A stretch of DNA of 64,000 nt from Cucumis sativus (GCF_000004075.3 NC_026657.2:19154501-19218500), one strand, 5' to 3'. Shown: positions 34,945 to 48,049, counted from the stretch's first letter. Notes: generated by a model from the letters alone, not told the origin. Program-made: numbers and translations.

Positions 34945-36405
34945 GATGGTAAAGGAAGGCCAAAAAAACCTATAAAGAAGTGTCATTAGGTGACAAGATG
35001 AGGTTTGAGAACCTCTAAACTTAGGCATTTGACATGCTTTGATGTTTGGTGCAAGGGTTATGCCTGAAGCTTGAAGTTAGGCGAGATAACCTCGAAAGAG
35101 GCTATCTAGGCATGGGTTAGGCGAGCAAGTAAGCTTGGACGAGAAGTATGTTTGGCGAGAAGACATGGGTGAAAAACATGGCTATTCGAAGAAGAAGTAT
35201 GCCTTGAGAGGTTAGTCACGCGAGGAAGACTTGTTAGGTGAGGAAGCAAGGCTAGGCAATTAATAGGTTAGTTGGGCGACCAAGCTATGCGAGAAGGCCA
35301 TAGAGGTTGGCTATGCGATTAAGACAAGTATGTGTCATGTTGTAAGCAATCGGTTAAGGACTAATCCAGGTTTCTTAACCATACAAACATGCATTTTTGC
35401 AGCCAAGGAAGACGTGGAGGAGATGATGAGGTGTAAATGGGAGCTTAAGAGGTGAGTCTAATCAAGATTCAGTGTCACCTTAATCTCATGCAAGGACTTC
35501 TATAAATAGGTAGCTTCAACATTGAGTTTCTTACAACTTACTTGTGCAAAATCACTTAAATTGGTCTCGAAAGTTCAAAAATTGAGTCTACTTTGTGAGA
35601 AAGGGATGGTAATCAATTTGGATTCGAGAAGGTCGGTGATTGGTTAAAGATTAGGCGAGGAGGTCATTTTCTAGAAGAATTTGAGCAAGGTGCACTTCTA
35701 GAGGGCTACAAGACTCATTACTTGGAATTTTTCTTTGCAAATTTGATGTAAGAAATTTAAGACAATTTAGAGCAACGTTGTAGAAGAAAGTTTTATTAAA
35801 GAAGTTATGGATTTTATGTTATGATTTTTAAAATCGGTTTGTTTTTCTACACGAATTATAAGTTTCTGGCCATGTTAGAGGCCGGCCAAGTGACAAGGTA
35901 AGATTAAGTGAGATGAGTGTTCGTTTTGAGGTCATAGAGGTTATTTTAAGCATGGATTAATGTTGGATGCATGATCTATGTGCGAGATGCAAGCGGTCAA
36001 GGGTGCACGCGAGGAGGGTTTCGCGGGATGCCAGACACGGTCAAGGCCTTGTCGCCCACCTAGTGCACGCTAGCAGTGTCATGACATTATTTTGGGTCTT
36101 TCTAGATAATTTTGGAAAGTTTAAGTACTCTATTGTTATTTTCTCGGTGAAAGGGAATTAATTGGATTATTTCACCATATTTTCAGGTCAAGAAAAGATC
36201 GGGCAAATTTATAAGCCAAGGATTTCGTCTTGTATCCATGAGTAACACCATGATTAATTTCTAAAGTATTTATTAATAATGTTTCCAAGCTCCACAAGCA
36301 ATAGCTTGTGAGTAACACATCGATTTCTAAATGTTATTGTTAAACATGAGTTCAAGTTTTACAAGCAATAGCTTGTAAAATGAATTATGAACATGATTTC
36401 AGGTT
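34945..36405. repeat. Repeat-like stretch between two inverted solo LTRs
   Basis: Rich in the recurrent word AGGCGAG and variants, with a GC-rich patch at 35970-36070 and two degenerate copies of a ~65-bp unit containing ACAAGCAATAGCTTGT at 36285-36380. It continues on the far side of the right-hand solo LTR (from 38350), so an older repeat was split by that insertion. No gene was recognised. Confidence 0.5.
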
Positions 36406-36410
36406 GTTAT

Positions 36411-38344
36411 TGTGGGAAACGAAAGACATGCGCAGCGGAATAAAGATCAGATTTTACTCTAATTACAACCAAACACTTTATTGATTAACATGCATTACAA
36501 CCCTAAAATGAAACAACATAGGGTTAATAGAAAAACTCACCTTTGATGCTTTTCTATTATTGTAATCTCCTTACATACTCTTCACAGTCTCCTTACAAAA
36601 TCAATGTCGAGACTACCACTAGTGTTGACCCGCTATTCTTCGAACTTAGAACCGAGTTGTGAAATTCAAACGGTGGAGAAAATAGAGAGAGAGATGGATT
36701 TAGGAGGATGAACTTGGCGCTTTAGAACTTGTGGAGAGAAAAGAAATTTTGGTTTGATTTTGCAATTCCACATTACAAAATCAATTTTTAACAAAAAAAA
36801 AAAAAAACACTAAGTTTTCATTTCCAATCCATTCCTTTTATAAGCAAACTACAAGCAAAAATTGCATGTAGTGAGTGAGCTTCCATTCTCCACACTTGGC
36901 ATATGACCAAGTAGGTGTCTCACATGCATGAAGCCATTTGTTAATTACATACAATGTTCTTCCAAGGGTAATATGGTAATTTTACATTAAAAATGTCAAA
37001 AAGTCAACATTTTGACTTTTACCATTTTATCCGTCTTGACTAGTTTTGACCTCTTGAGTATGAATCCACATTCATTTTTTCAAAATTCAAATCATATTTG
37101 AATATAAAGTCAGTCAAAGTTTAAAATTTCAAAGTCAAAAGTCAACATTTTGACTTTTTACATCTTTGACATTTTTCATCAATTTCGAGCTTCCAAATAT
37201 GAATCCATATTCATATTTAAATCACATTTAAACTTGAAGTTCTACCTTAAGTTATAACTGACGGCTATATCAAATATATTTGTTGATTTCTCTCTCTTTA
37301 CTTGATTCAAACAGTTCAAATTAGTCCATTATAATGTTTTAAGTTGATTCCTTATGAGCTAGCGGGAGAACCTAATAGACCTATAGATCATGGGCTCCAA
37401 CGATCCGAGATTAACTATCTAAATTCTTTAGTCCGAGTTAATCAATCTTCGTTAACTAACCGGTCATTCAACTAAAGTCCTGTAGTAGCACTCCCCTCAT
37501 TTTAGATATATTTGTGTCCATATGATATAACTATGATAAGTAAGTTAATTGTTCACAGGATGTTCATAACCTCTGCTGAGTCAAAATACCGTTTTACCCC
37601 CGAGATTATATCTTTCTTCTTAAGTCCCACTAATCCACTATTGAATAATTGGTTTTAGGTTTAACCTATAAACCGAATCTCTCTTGGGCCAATGAGAGGG
37701 TGGGGCCCCTTGTTCAAGACCTGGATTCAGTCTTTAAGGGAACAACCTATCTACTAACCCTAAAGTGGGTAGGAGTGAATTCCGTTTTCTATGTCTCTAG
37801 CCATCCACCTGGTCTTACCCCTGAAATGATAGGCTTATTAGGTCAGCGCCATTCAGTCACCCTCACCTATGCAGATCTAAGGATAATTTCATGTGAACAT
37901 ATGTTCATAGTTAGCTCAAGATTAAGATTAAGGTACATTTGATATCTTTAAACAAAATAGTCAGTTTTACAAAGTTAACGGTGTTATAACCTAAAAGTGA
38001 CTATTTCATGGTTCTAGTCTTATGTAAACTCTTTACACAAGATGCCCCTACTTCCATGTATCTACATGAACGATTTAGGATCACATCGCTTGTACTAACT
38101 ACAAAGCGTGCCACATTCATAGTGTCCCCAGAATAAGGTGCCTAACCGTATTCGTATACTATAGACTATTCAGGCTATATACTCAAACTTGATCCACATT
38201 TATATCTACATAAAGTTCAAGTTTACTCAATAATAGCCTCGGGTCCTTAGTTTATTGGTTTTAAGATTATAATATCAATAACGATTTTATTGAATAGAAT
38301 ATGATTACAAACTATGAGTTTTAGGACATGCATGAATTCCAACA
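36411..38344 (-). mobile_element. Solo LTR, minus orientation, 1,934 bp
   Basis: On the minus strand it starts TGTTGGAATTCATGC and ends GTTTCCCACA (TG...CA). It is flanked by GTTAT at 36406-36410 and 38345-38349, a perfect 5-bp target duplication. It is the inverted relative of 32920-34939. No primer-binding site, internal coding region or partner LTR was seen next to it. Confidence 0.87.
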
Positions 38345-38439
38345 GTTATTTCAAGTTATGGTTTATGATAAATGTTTATAAACAGTTATTTCAAGTTACA
38401 CTATGTTTGAATGATTTCATGATCAAGTTCAAAAAGGGA

Positions 38440-38976
38440 AAGCTGGAAGAGATGAACTCTCCCTCTCTCTTGTTCTAAGCTCTCACCTCGAACATAAAAG
38501 AAAGGAGAAGATGGACGATGTGATGGACTTGCTTCTGGGCAATTTTCTACACACATTGTTCAGAAGTGAGAGGCTCTATTTATAAGCGAGGATTGATGTT
38601 GACAGGATGCCACACATCATTCATGCCTTTAAGAAGCTGTATCAGCTTTGTGCAGACATCCTTTTGTCATTTTCCTGGTTTTCAAGTCAACCTATTTTGT
38701 TTTCTAGTTCTTCATATCCACTAGCTTAAAAAACTTTCTTGTCATTGAGTAGTTGAATGCGGCTCCTCGCATAGACGTTATATCGCCAAGCTCCATTTCT
38801 TTTCCCTAAAATCCTATGATTAGAACACTTAACAGGGGTGTGATTCTTTTGTATTATGTTATTCATAGATTAATCAAATCGTCTACTTTTTCCTTTGTTT
38901 TCTTCTATTCTCATGCGATTAAGCTTCATTATTTTACATAAAAGACTACAGTAACTTGTATGTCTACAAGTTATCA
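38440..38976 (-). repeat. LTR-like end, minus orientation (TGATAACTTGTAG family)
   Basis: The right boundary at 38976 reads TGATAACTTGTAGACATAC on the minus strand. The following ~250 bp match the plus-strand copy starting at 41563 (shared features: TACAAGTTA, GAAGC/GTCTTA..., TAGAAGAAAAC). It is probably the 5' end of an LTR of a gypsy-type element. The other boundary is not clear. Confidence 0.55.
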
Positions 38977-39722
38977 GTCACAAGCACCGTGTGCTTAAGT
39001 CATTCGCAACAAGCTCAACTATGAGACCTGGAATTCTCCCTAATTTGCTTAGACTTGAGATTCACACTCAAAAAACTTCAGGCAGTTACCTGGGATTTTC
39101 GCCAGCATCCCATCATATTCAAACATTCTCATACTTGGAATTCACACTCAACCAACGTCTCATCACAACTTGCTTAGACCCTGAATTCTCTCATTTCCAA
39201 GACATGGTATTCATACTCAACCAGCATCACGTGAGTTACCTGGGACTTCCAGTGTCTAGCAATAAGAACACATCACAAATTTCTTGACCTGAGATTCTTC
39301 CCTCGCCTAAACCTGAGATTCACACCCAACTAGCATTACACGAGTTACCTAAAATTTTCAACAACATCGTGCGATAGATCAACCATACCACAACGCCAAA
39401 CCAGGAGGATACAACAAGGAACAATAACTCATAGCTTACTCTTAGCACATATTATCATAAAATAACAAAGGCATCTCACAAACATAATCACAGAGGAAAA
39501 ATTGCTTACAAAACCACATTTATAAATAATCTCTTTTTCAAAATGAGAGTCATAAACAATGGTCTAAAAATCACATTTGAAATCCCATTTGTCAGTCACA
39601 AACGTTTATTCATCATAAAGCTTTCACAAAACATTCGATTATTACGAGAATCATTCACAACAATGCTTATAAATCATTTTATCACTTACAGAAAAATAGT
39701 TATATTTATTCATAGAAAACAT
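38977..39722. repeat. Degenerate ~90-100 bp tandem repeat and flank
   Basis: Between about 39020 and 39370 the words GAGATTCACACTCAA, GAGTTACCTGGGA and CATCAC recur three or four times with decay. The rest to 39722 is unrecognised and AT-rich. No gene was seen. Confidence 0.45.
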
Positions 39723-39725
39723 TTA

Positions 39726-40192
39726 GAGGGCGTCTAGGAGAAGGAGTGATTTTTGGGAGGGTTAGTGTTATGATAATCTTAGTATTATAATAGTCCTAGT
39801 GTTATGATAGTATGCATTTAGAGAAAAGATTATGATAGGTAGGGTTATGATAGTATGTGTATGGAAAAGGATTATGATAGATAATGTTTTGATAGTATGT
39901 GTTTTGAGGAAATCATTACGATAGGTAGTGTTATGAGAGTATGCGATTGGGGAAAGGATTATGATAGTAGTGCTATGATAGTAGTGCTATGATAGTATGT
40001 GTTTGGGGGAGGATTAGGGGAAGGAGTGATAAGGATTGGAGAAGGAGTGAGGAATGAGTGAAATAGTGAAAAAGAGAGAAATGAAGGATTATGGAAAACC
40101 TAATCCTATGTTTTCCATAATCCTCCCCCAAATGTGGAATGTGCTAACATAACCCACTTCACTCCTCCGTAGTTCTAGGGCCAAGCACCCCC
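39726..40192. mobile_element. Tourist/PIF-Harbinger-like MITE, 467 bp
   Basis: The termini are imperfect inverted repeats: GAGGGCGTCTAGG at the left, and the reverse complement of the right end starts GGGGGTGCTTGGCCC. They are flanked by TTA at 39723-39725 and 40193-40195, the target duplication typical of PIF/Harbinger. The interior has repeated TATGATAGTA(G)TG(T) motifs. A second inverted pair, GGATTATGGAAAAC and GTTTTCCATAATCC, lies at about 40085-40125. There is no coding capacity, so it would be mobilised in trans. Confidence 0.6.
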
Positions 40193-40195
40193 TTA

Positions 40196-41082
40196 ATATT
40201 ATCTTAGAAATTACATTAAAATCTTATTTTGTCACTCACAATCATTTCAGTTTTACAAGGGTCACTTACAGAAACAAAACTTATAAACCATATTTTTATC
40301 ACTCACGAAAAATACTTAGCCTCAACTCTTTCTATCTTGGCTTTTGACTTTCTCCTCCCTTCCAATAACGGTTCCTCCAACTGGTTGATCAACATTCAAA
40401 ACTCTTTCTTCTCACTTTTATAAAAAAAAAATGTAACACCTCTGGATAAAACTTCTCTTCTTTCTTTAGCTTTTAGGCCTATTTATAGTGGCCTTTCTCA
40501 TCCAAGGGTTACTTCTACGCTTTACAAGTATCACCTCACTAACTCACCGCACTATGTAGCCAACCCAAACTCTAACATGTAGCCTAACCATCAGTTGGTA
40601 TTTGACTTTCTCTTGAGATGCACACCTTTTCTCTTTGGGAAACCAAACTCTTAAATCTCTTGACCGTTCTTTTCTCTTCCTAAAAAGTCACAGTCGTTCA
40701 CTTTCCCACAATGAGTTATCAAGTCATCTTAATAAGACATTTACTTCCTCGCCTCATTTGCTAGGGTGCAGATACTTGTTCTCGCAGTACCACGCTAAAC
40801 GCCTCGTTCTTGGCATCCAACACATGCTTCCTTCTCGCCAATCATTCTTAACGCTCCACTTACCATCTTCTAGGTTGGTAACTCGCGCTTTTCTCTTTGC
40901 ATCACCTATTCTCTGTTTAAAACCCTTCACGTAAATCACGACCTCATAACTAGTCCTTCATTTTTGGAATTTTATCCTTAAAATTCTTCTCCATAGTTCT
41001 CTTTCATTTGTACAACATAAGACCTTCTCGCGAAACTTGGTGAACAGAGTGAGAAGCTATTCCCAAGTTTTGCTTACCACAC
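40196..41082. other. Probable retroelement-derived stretch without readable domains
   Basis: Lies downstream (in minus-strand sense) of the gag remnant at 41083 and is probably part of the same dead element. No protease, reverse transcriptase or integrase motif was recognised. Confidence 0.35.
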
Positions 41083-41560
41083 TCAAAGAACTTCTTTATC
41101 GTCGATCCAATGCGATCCACAACCAAAACCAAATTTAGCTTGCTTACCAAACCCTTCATAGCCTCTCTTTACTACGCCCATTTTTGTGTCTAATCTCTTT
41201 TCCTTAGAACTATTCTTGTCCTCATCCAATTCTCTTTCAATATGCATGGCTACTTCCACCAACTTGGAGAAGTCAAAACAATTCGCGCTTGTCGTCACTG
41301 GCACTCGGATGGCCGTCCTTAGACCTCCTTCAAAATGCTTACACTTTACTTCTTTATCCATTACAAAGGACATCACATACTTCGTGAGTTTCATGAATTT
41401 CCTTTCATACTTTGAGATAGTCACATCACCTTGCTCTAAACATAAGAATTCCCTCCTCTTTGCATCAACAAACGAACGAGGATAAAAATTCTCCTTGAAT
41501 CCTTTCAAAAATCCTTCCCACGTGATAAATTTTGCACCTTCTATGCTTGTCGCATGTAGG
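41083..41560 (-). pseudogene. Ty3/gypsy gag fragment
   Basis: About 155 open codons with the plant Retrotrans_gag pattern: TWEGFLKGFKENFYP, then KRREFLCLEQG and a YERKFMKLTKYV segment. This is the capsid-type region of gypsy elements. The apparent N-terminus (about ten residues) belongs to the LTR-like sequence that begins at 41563, so gag is truncated there. The C-terminal zinc knuckle is not clear. Confidence 0.8.
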
Positions 41561-41562
41561 AT

Positions 41563-42990
41563 TGATAACTTGTAGAAATACAAGTTAGTATAGCCTTTTA
41601 AGTAAAATAGTGAAGTCTTACCACATGAAAATAGAAGAAAACATAGAGAAAAGTTATGTGATTTGATTATTCAGCAGAAAGCTTAATGCAAAAAATTTTA
41701 TCCCTGTTCGACTATGTTTCAATGCTCATATCGCAAGATTCTAAGCGAAGAAGAGTGAAGCTCAACGAATAGCACATTATACGTAAGGAGACCCAACCAA
41801 CCTCTTCAATCTTTGTATATAAATAGAGCTTTTCACTCTAGAACAAGGTGTGCACATTTGGCCGGAAAAGCAAGCTTCTCACATTGTCCACCCTTCTCTC
41901 TTACTTTGAGTTCTAAGTGAGAGCCTAAAATAAAAGAGAGAAAGAGAGATTCATCATTTCCATTTTCCCCCTCAAATATAGGCAAAAATCAAATCCAAAG
42001 AGGATGAGAGATCAAACTCTGCGACGTAAGACATCTGTTATTTCCATTTTGTAATTTTTATATTGTGTTGTTTTGTAAGCAGATCTTCATGGCTGAAAAG
42101 CCTAACATATTATTTACGAAAATAATGCATTTCCTCTTCCACTTTCCCATATTTCTTTTCTACGTAGTTGGTTAACTAAATAGTAATAAATTATGTTTTT
42201 GATACTCTGAGAATCATAATGAATGCAGTAAGAGTGTTGCTTAGTTAAGCGTCAGTATCGTAACCTTGTTCATTCGAGAGAAGGGCATGGTATAGATTGT
42301 AATCATTAAACAAGTGAGAACCACTTTTAGCTAAGTAAGTGGCGAGAAGAATGTAGCAATGCATTCATGTCGTCAAGCTCATCCTTTACAAACATTACTA
42401 AGAGGTTAATGTGTGAGGTGAAAGCACTAAAAGGTGTCCATCTTAATTAAGGAGTAGCTACTGTTAGTACATTCAAGATGAGTAGATACAAAGCATAACT
42501 TAACTATGAGTATTTGCATCCCGAAAGGCGAGAAAGTATGACTAAAGTGCTGAGAGGTTGCTCACTTTAATTCTTAGTTAATAAATGATTTGTATCGCCT
42601 TGAGTTATTGGAGCATCGTTTATCACAAGAAGTTGATTCAATTTTCTTTCCTCACCATGTCTACGCTGAGTTCATATTTCATTACTCTATACCACCGTGT
42701 AAATAGTTAAGATACTTAGTATTTTGTTCATATTTTTACTGTGTATTGTATAATGCACGGTTTAATAAGTGATTAGATAAACTAGGAGCCAAAATTTTCT
42801 GTAGTCAACCTTGGACTTACTAGAAAACCTCTCTTCGCTTATACTTAGACGATAGAGAGGAAAACTTACAAGACAAAGTTTGACTATCACGTTAGCAACG
42901 CATGAATAGGAGTGCGCCTTTTATCACATGGCCCTATTCAGTCGCTCTTTAGTCTATAACGAAGAACCATTAATATTAATTCTAAGAGCA
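41563..42990 (+). repeat. LTR-like sequence, plus orientation (TGATAACTTGTAG family)
   Basis: Starts TGATAACTTGTAGAAATAC and matches the inverted copy ending at 38976 for its first ~200 bp. It continues with sequence resembling 57640-58500 (for example CGACCTTGGA followed by CTTATACTTAGAC-type words near 42815-42855). The right boundary is uncertain and no target duplication was identified. Its insertion interrupts the gag remnant. Confidence 0.5.
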
Positions 42991-43280
42991 TATATAACAC
43001 TTGAGAAATTATAGCACACGAGTGAAAACAATCAAGGATCCAACAATCCTCGCCATTTTCTTGAAACAAGCACGTTGCCAACTTTACCTTCCTTTCCCAG
43101 GACATTCCATTACTCCAAAGCACTTCTCAACCAAACTCAACCACTATTCCGCATCTGCTGAGTTTGTAGTTCCTTCGAAGGTCGTAGCTCCCAACGTCTT
43201 CAACCTTTCGATACTAAACTTCTTTCCTAACTTTCTTAACGTTTACGCAACTTTCTCAAGTAGCATTTCTCCCCTTTCTC

Positions 43281-44640
43281 TTATTGCATCCTGATTGATT
43301 GAGTGAGCTTTCGCATCCATGGTAGTGCGCGACATATCTTGTCCTCTTCCTTTCCTCGGCATGGTGTGATATCAAACCAATAAAGTCCATCATGGAGCAA
43401 ACCTTGAAGAAGCGTTTGCCCAGTATCCCAATCCTTAACATACCAAACATGAAGGTGAAATTCAAAGAAAACATTATTATTCTTGGAAAATTGAGACACA
43501 CTAATCAGGTTTTTAGTAATTGATAAAACATGAAATAGACTATTAAGAACAAGTGATTTTGAAGGGGTACTAGATGATTTAAAAGCTAAGGAACCATAAT
43601 GGTGAATTGACAAATTTGACCCATTTGCTGGATAGATATGATTTCCTCTACTATACTCAAATTCAGTAGATATGTTATTCGGACTATGAGTAAGATGATT
43701 TGTGGCTCTCATATTAGGATACCAATTGCTATCTAAGTTTAGATATGAGGATGTAACCACAGTTGACATCTTTGGATGACCAGACATATTAGTAAACATT
43801 TAAATAGTAGAGTTTTGAGAAGAAGTTGATGGATTGGACTATAGAACATGGTGAAAAAAATAGCAGTCAGCAATATGTCCAATCTTGGTATAATTTTAAA
43901 ATTGAGGTTGTTTTGACCTCGTTTACCTCCTCTGTTTGATCGTCCTCCACCACGACTACCACGTTGGTTATACTGATTATAATGATGGTCATTGTAATGA
44001 GAGGACTGAGCATTGTTACTTTGATTTCGTCTTGCAGACGTTTCCCCTTCTTTTTCAGGTAGTTAAGTAGCAACGACCACACCAGGTAGAGAATTTTCAA
44101 TATTAATTTTATTCACATTATTCGATGCCTAAGTGAGTAAGAGAGAAATAACATCTTGTACAAAGGGTGAACCAGTAAGAGTAGATATAATAGATATCAT
44201 AGATTGATATTCAGATCCCAACTCGATAAAAATATACAGGATATGGTCATCTCTAGATATACAGGTTTATCAATAGATGTAAGGGCATCTACAAATTTTT
44301 GTATCTTCATGAAGTACTCTTTCGATGGAATAACCATTTTTTATAGTTTAAAATTTGTTTTTAAATTGCATTGTTTGAGTTAAATAGTGAGATGAGAAAA
44401 TACCTTGTAGAATTTTCCAAATTTCTTTTGTAGGCATATAGTGTAGCATCTAATTGCGGATTTCATCACTCATCGAGCCAAGAAGCAAAGAGGAAATAAG
44501 ACGATCCTATCTTTTCCATGCTTTGTATTCAAGATTCGGAGTCCAAATAGCTGACGATGAGAAAAATGTCATAGTGTTTGTAGAAGATCTATCTCAAAGC
44601 TAAGAGTACCGTTGGAATCAAATTACAGCAAGGATTGCAA
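43281..44640 (-). pseudogene. Ty1/copia gag-pol fragment
   Basis: The minus strand at 43281-43799 encodes a copia protease-proximal and GAG-pre-integrase segment. It includes WYPNMRATNHLT, where functional elements have an aspartic protease D-S/T-G, then ITKNLISVSQFSKNNNVFFE and LLQGLLHDGLYWF. The protease catalytic triad is therefore lost. Sequence from 43867 to about 44640 looks like the decayed gag with a Gly/Arg/Asn-rich zinc-knuckle area, interrupted by stops. No integrase or reverse transcriptase follows. Confidence 0.8.
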
Positions 44641-47452
44641 AACTTCTAAAGTTGTGCAATTATTCAAAGGATTAATTTGATGGTTTTGAGAAATCACTTC
44701 TAAATTTGGTGATTTGGTGATTGATTCAAGCAATCTTAATGCACAAAATACCTTTTATATTTTTATCCAACTACACATCTCGCTTGGTGCATCTCTTAGT
44801 GTATTTTCGGTGTCATCCATATTTGTTGTTGCATCTCTTTTGGTGCCATCCATATCTCTCATTGTAATCTCAATGATTTCTCGATGATTATTTTACAACT
44901 CATATCTCTTTGTAATCTTCATATTTCTTAAAGACTATCTTAGAGATGTCTCATCTAATATGTCACGCCCTGCCCTAAATTTTGTACCACACGACCAGCC
45001 AACTTCCTCCAATAGTCTGTGCGCTGCCATATGAAGTATGTGATCAATGGTTATCGTTTAAACTTTTCGGTTCATTAAGCAGTCGCATGCAAGAAGAAAA
45101 AGAGTGGGGGAGGAGGAGAATAATGGTATAAAGTTGATTTTTAGGAGGTTTTTAAACTTAAGGCCAATATAGACTTTTTACATGTTTGTTTGTCCTAAAA
45201 ATCATGTTTTTAAAAACTCATCCAACTCTTTATAGTCTTAAAAATAATTTTATTTTTGGTAATTTTCTAAAATAAATATCATAATAATATTATAATTTTT
45301 TTCTTTTTTTTCTTTTTTTCTTTTTTTATGCTAAAAATATGTCATTAGGTAAATCATTAATTTGTACTTCAACAACTTAACTCTTATTATATCATAATTT
45401 TTTTTAATGATTTTGTAGGTAAAAAATTAAAAGAATAACTTAATATTTCTTGTTTTATACATTTTATTACTCTTTTATGTATACTTAATAAATTCCACCA
45501 ATACTTACATTGTTTTAACAAAATCATCAAAGTATAAGTCACTCAACTATTTTATTAATAAAATAACTTTAATAAAAAAATTAAATAAAGAAAAAAATAT
45601 GTACAAGATTTCCATTGTTAAATAAAAAAATATATTTTTTAACATTACATAATTTAAACATAAAGAGCATAGATATATGTACGTGTAAGTTGGTGGTTCA
45701 TGTTTCTCTAACTTTTATTGTGTACTATAAATAAACCAGTGAATGAAATAGACAACAATTTTTTTTTAAATAAATTAGAAGAGAATAAAAAAGCATGATT
45801 TGATTTCTTCTTTATTCTTAGCATTTTGTTGTATCTTGTGAACGTGAATGAAAAAAAAAAAGAATGAGATATTTATACTCATTTAAAGAGAAAGAATTTG
45901 AAAGGTTGAAAGAGATACAAAATTGTTAATATGAGATAATGGAACATGAATAGTTGGGAGATGGAAGCTTAAGGGAGAGAGAGGAATGTGAATGGATTTT
46001 GATAAATTTAAATTGACATAATTAATTGGAGAGAAAAAATTTAAAATTTTAAGAAAAATTATAAAAAAAAAGATGAAAAAGTTAAAAAAAATCATTTCCA
46101 CTAAAACAAACATTAAAAGTTACAAAGAAAATGACCTCAAACATTAAATCTATATGAATAACAAAATTGCCACTAAAGCAATACTAAAAAAGTTATAATG
46201 AAAAGAAAAATTGGGCTAAAAAATTTGTTCACGTCAATTCTTTTATATATACTATAAATTACAAATATAAACTAATTGTAACTACATCAAGAGTTACAAT
46301 ATAGTTGAAAATGAAATGTACAATATTAAAAATTAAGTGTCCGTCTAATCATGTACATGCGTAACAATTTTCATTAAATATAATAATAACATTTTACATG
46401 TTAGAGACTAAATATTTGTTAGAAGAAGTTGAATAGTACCAAAAAAAAAAACCATTACTTGTTAAAGTTTATAAAATAAATTGTTAACTTGTAACTAAAG
46501 TGTAGAACTTACGGTTTCATAAAAGTTAATCACCAACATTTTCTTTTAGAAAAAAATGATTTACAGAAGAATATAGAAGGAAATTGATATTATTTTATCT
46601 AACATGCATATTTGTAAGATTGAAATCTGACTGAAGAATTAAGGACAAAGGATGTTTTAATAGATGGTTGGAAGAGAGACCTTTTGAAGGTTACATTGAC
46701 AAGGAATGGAAGTTGATGTTAGTTGATAGGTGTTGTTCATCCCAACCATGGCCATGTATTGAATAAAAGAGTGAATGTTATGTGTTTTGGCCATTTCATA
46801 TGGGTCAACTGCTGCAATCGTGTTAAAAACATACAGAAACATTGAAAAAGTTAGTAAAGGAAAAAATGGAGAATATTGTGGAGAAGGAGAAAGTTATGGA
46901 AGAGGAATGGCAAATTTAGCAGCAAAAGAAGAGAGAGAAAAGGAAAACAACATTTGCATAAACATAGATGGAGAAATAAGATTTTTCAATAAATAAATAA
47001 AAGACATTTTTAATTAATAATAATATAAATGCATTGCTCAAATTTAAATAACTCTATCCAATTTTGGTTGTGGACAAGAGTTGAGCTAAACTCGAGTTGT
47101 TTTAGTTGGTCATGGTTATTATTGTTTGGAGGAAAGGGGGTAAAGTAGCATGATGTTTTTGATTTGAATATATTAGAAATATTTGTTTGGATGGGGTTGA
47201 GGAGGAGAGTGGAGAGAGAAGGGAGAAGGCCCAAAAATGGGAGGTGAAGGATACATGTGGTGATGTGGCATTGAGGGGGTGGAAGTGGAGGGAAATGGGA
47301 AGCGGTTAGAGGTCGCTTTCCAAAAGTTTTTTTTCCTTTTTTTTTTTTCTTTCTTTCTTATTCTTTTGGCTCAGAAGTTTAGCCGGCGGCTGCGTTGCGA
47401 CGATGTCGGGTTGGGTTCAGGTTTGTTGTCGGTCCCCACTCTCCAATAACGT
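44641..47452. other. AT-rich intergenic desert
   Basis: No gene could be supported. A few 60-75 codon frames on the minus strand between 46657 and 47234 were read (one contains VDPYEMAKTHNIHSF) but match no family I recognise; they could be exons of an unidentified gene or chance. Homopolymer T and A runs are frequent (for example near 45300 and 47340). Confidence 0.4.
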
Positions 47453-47492
47453 TCCCTTCATCCCTTCATCCCTTCATCCCTTCATCCCTTCA
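47453..47492. repeat. TCCCTTCA octanucleotide tandem repeat, five units
   Basis: Five perfect consecutive copies of TCCCTTCA. Confidence 0.95.
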
Positions 47493-48049
47493 TCCTACAC
47501 TCTTACTTTTCCTTATTTTGTTTCCACATCAAATTTACTTTTACATTAATTCTCCCCTCCACTATTAAAATAAACTCTTCACCCCTATTGAAAAAACACA
47601 CAATTACCCTTCCTTTTTTGTTCTTTAATTCCTTCACCAAAACCTTTCCATATATTGTTGGACTTGTTTACCTAAAAATCAAACTAGAGTCGATTTAGTG
47701 ATCAACTACCACTTGTCCTCACTTACATGCATCCTAGAAATATTTCTAAGATGATCACCAAACATAGAACTGCTCCAAGCTAAACACACTTAACTTTACC
47801 GTTTTTATGATTAAGCCACCGAAAAGGAAGATACACCTTGTTGGTATAGGTATTAATTTTTAATTCTTTTAAATATTTCTTAATATTACTTTCATGTCCT
47901 TTGGAACCCTCTCATTCAGATGTGATACCGGTTCATTCATGTCTCCCTCCTAATCTTGGGCGTTACACGACCACTGTTGATCGTCGACGGAACACTATTG
48001 TTTTTGTTTTTTTTTTTTGCCACTAACTATCAACTTTCCTGTACCATTT
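47493..48049. other. Stretch without recognised feature
   Basis: No coding region or transposon end was recognised. Confidence 0.4.

Noticed and set aside
46657..47234. Several 60-75 codon frames as a possible gene
   Set aside because: No recognisable domain, no convincing splice chain, and strongly AT-driven composition. Recorded only within the desert entry.
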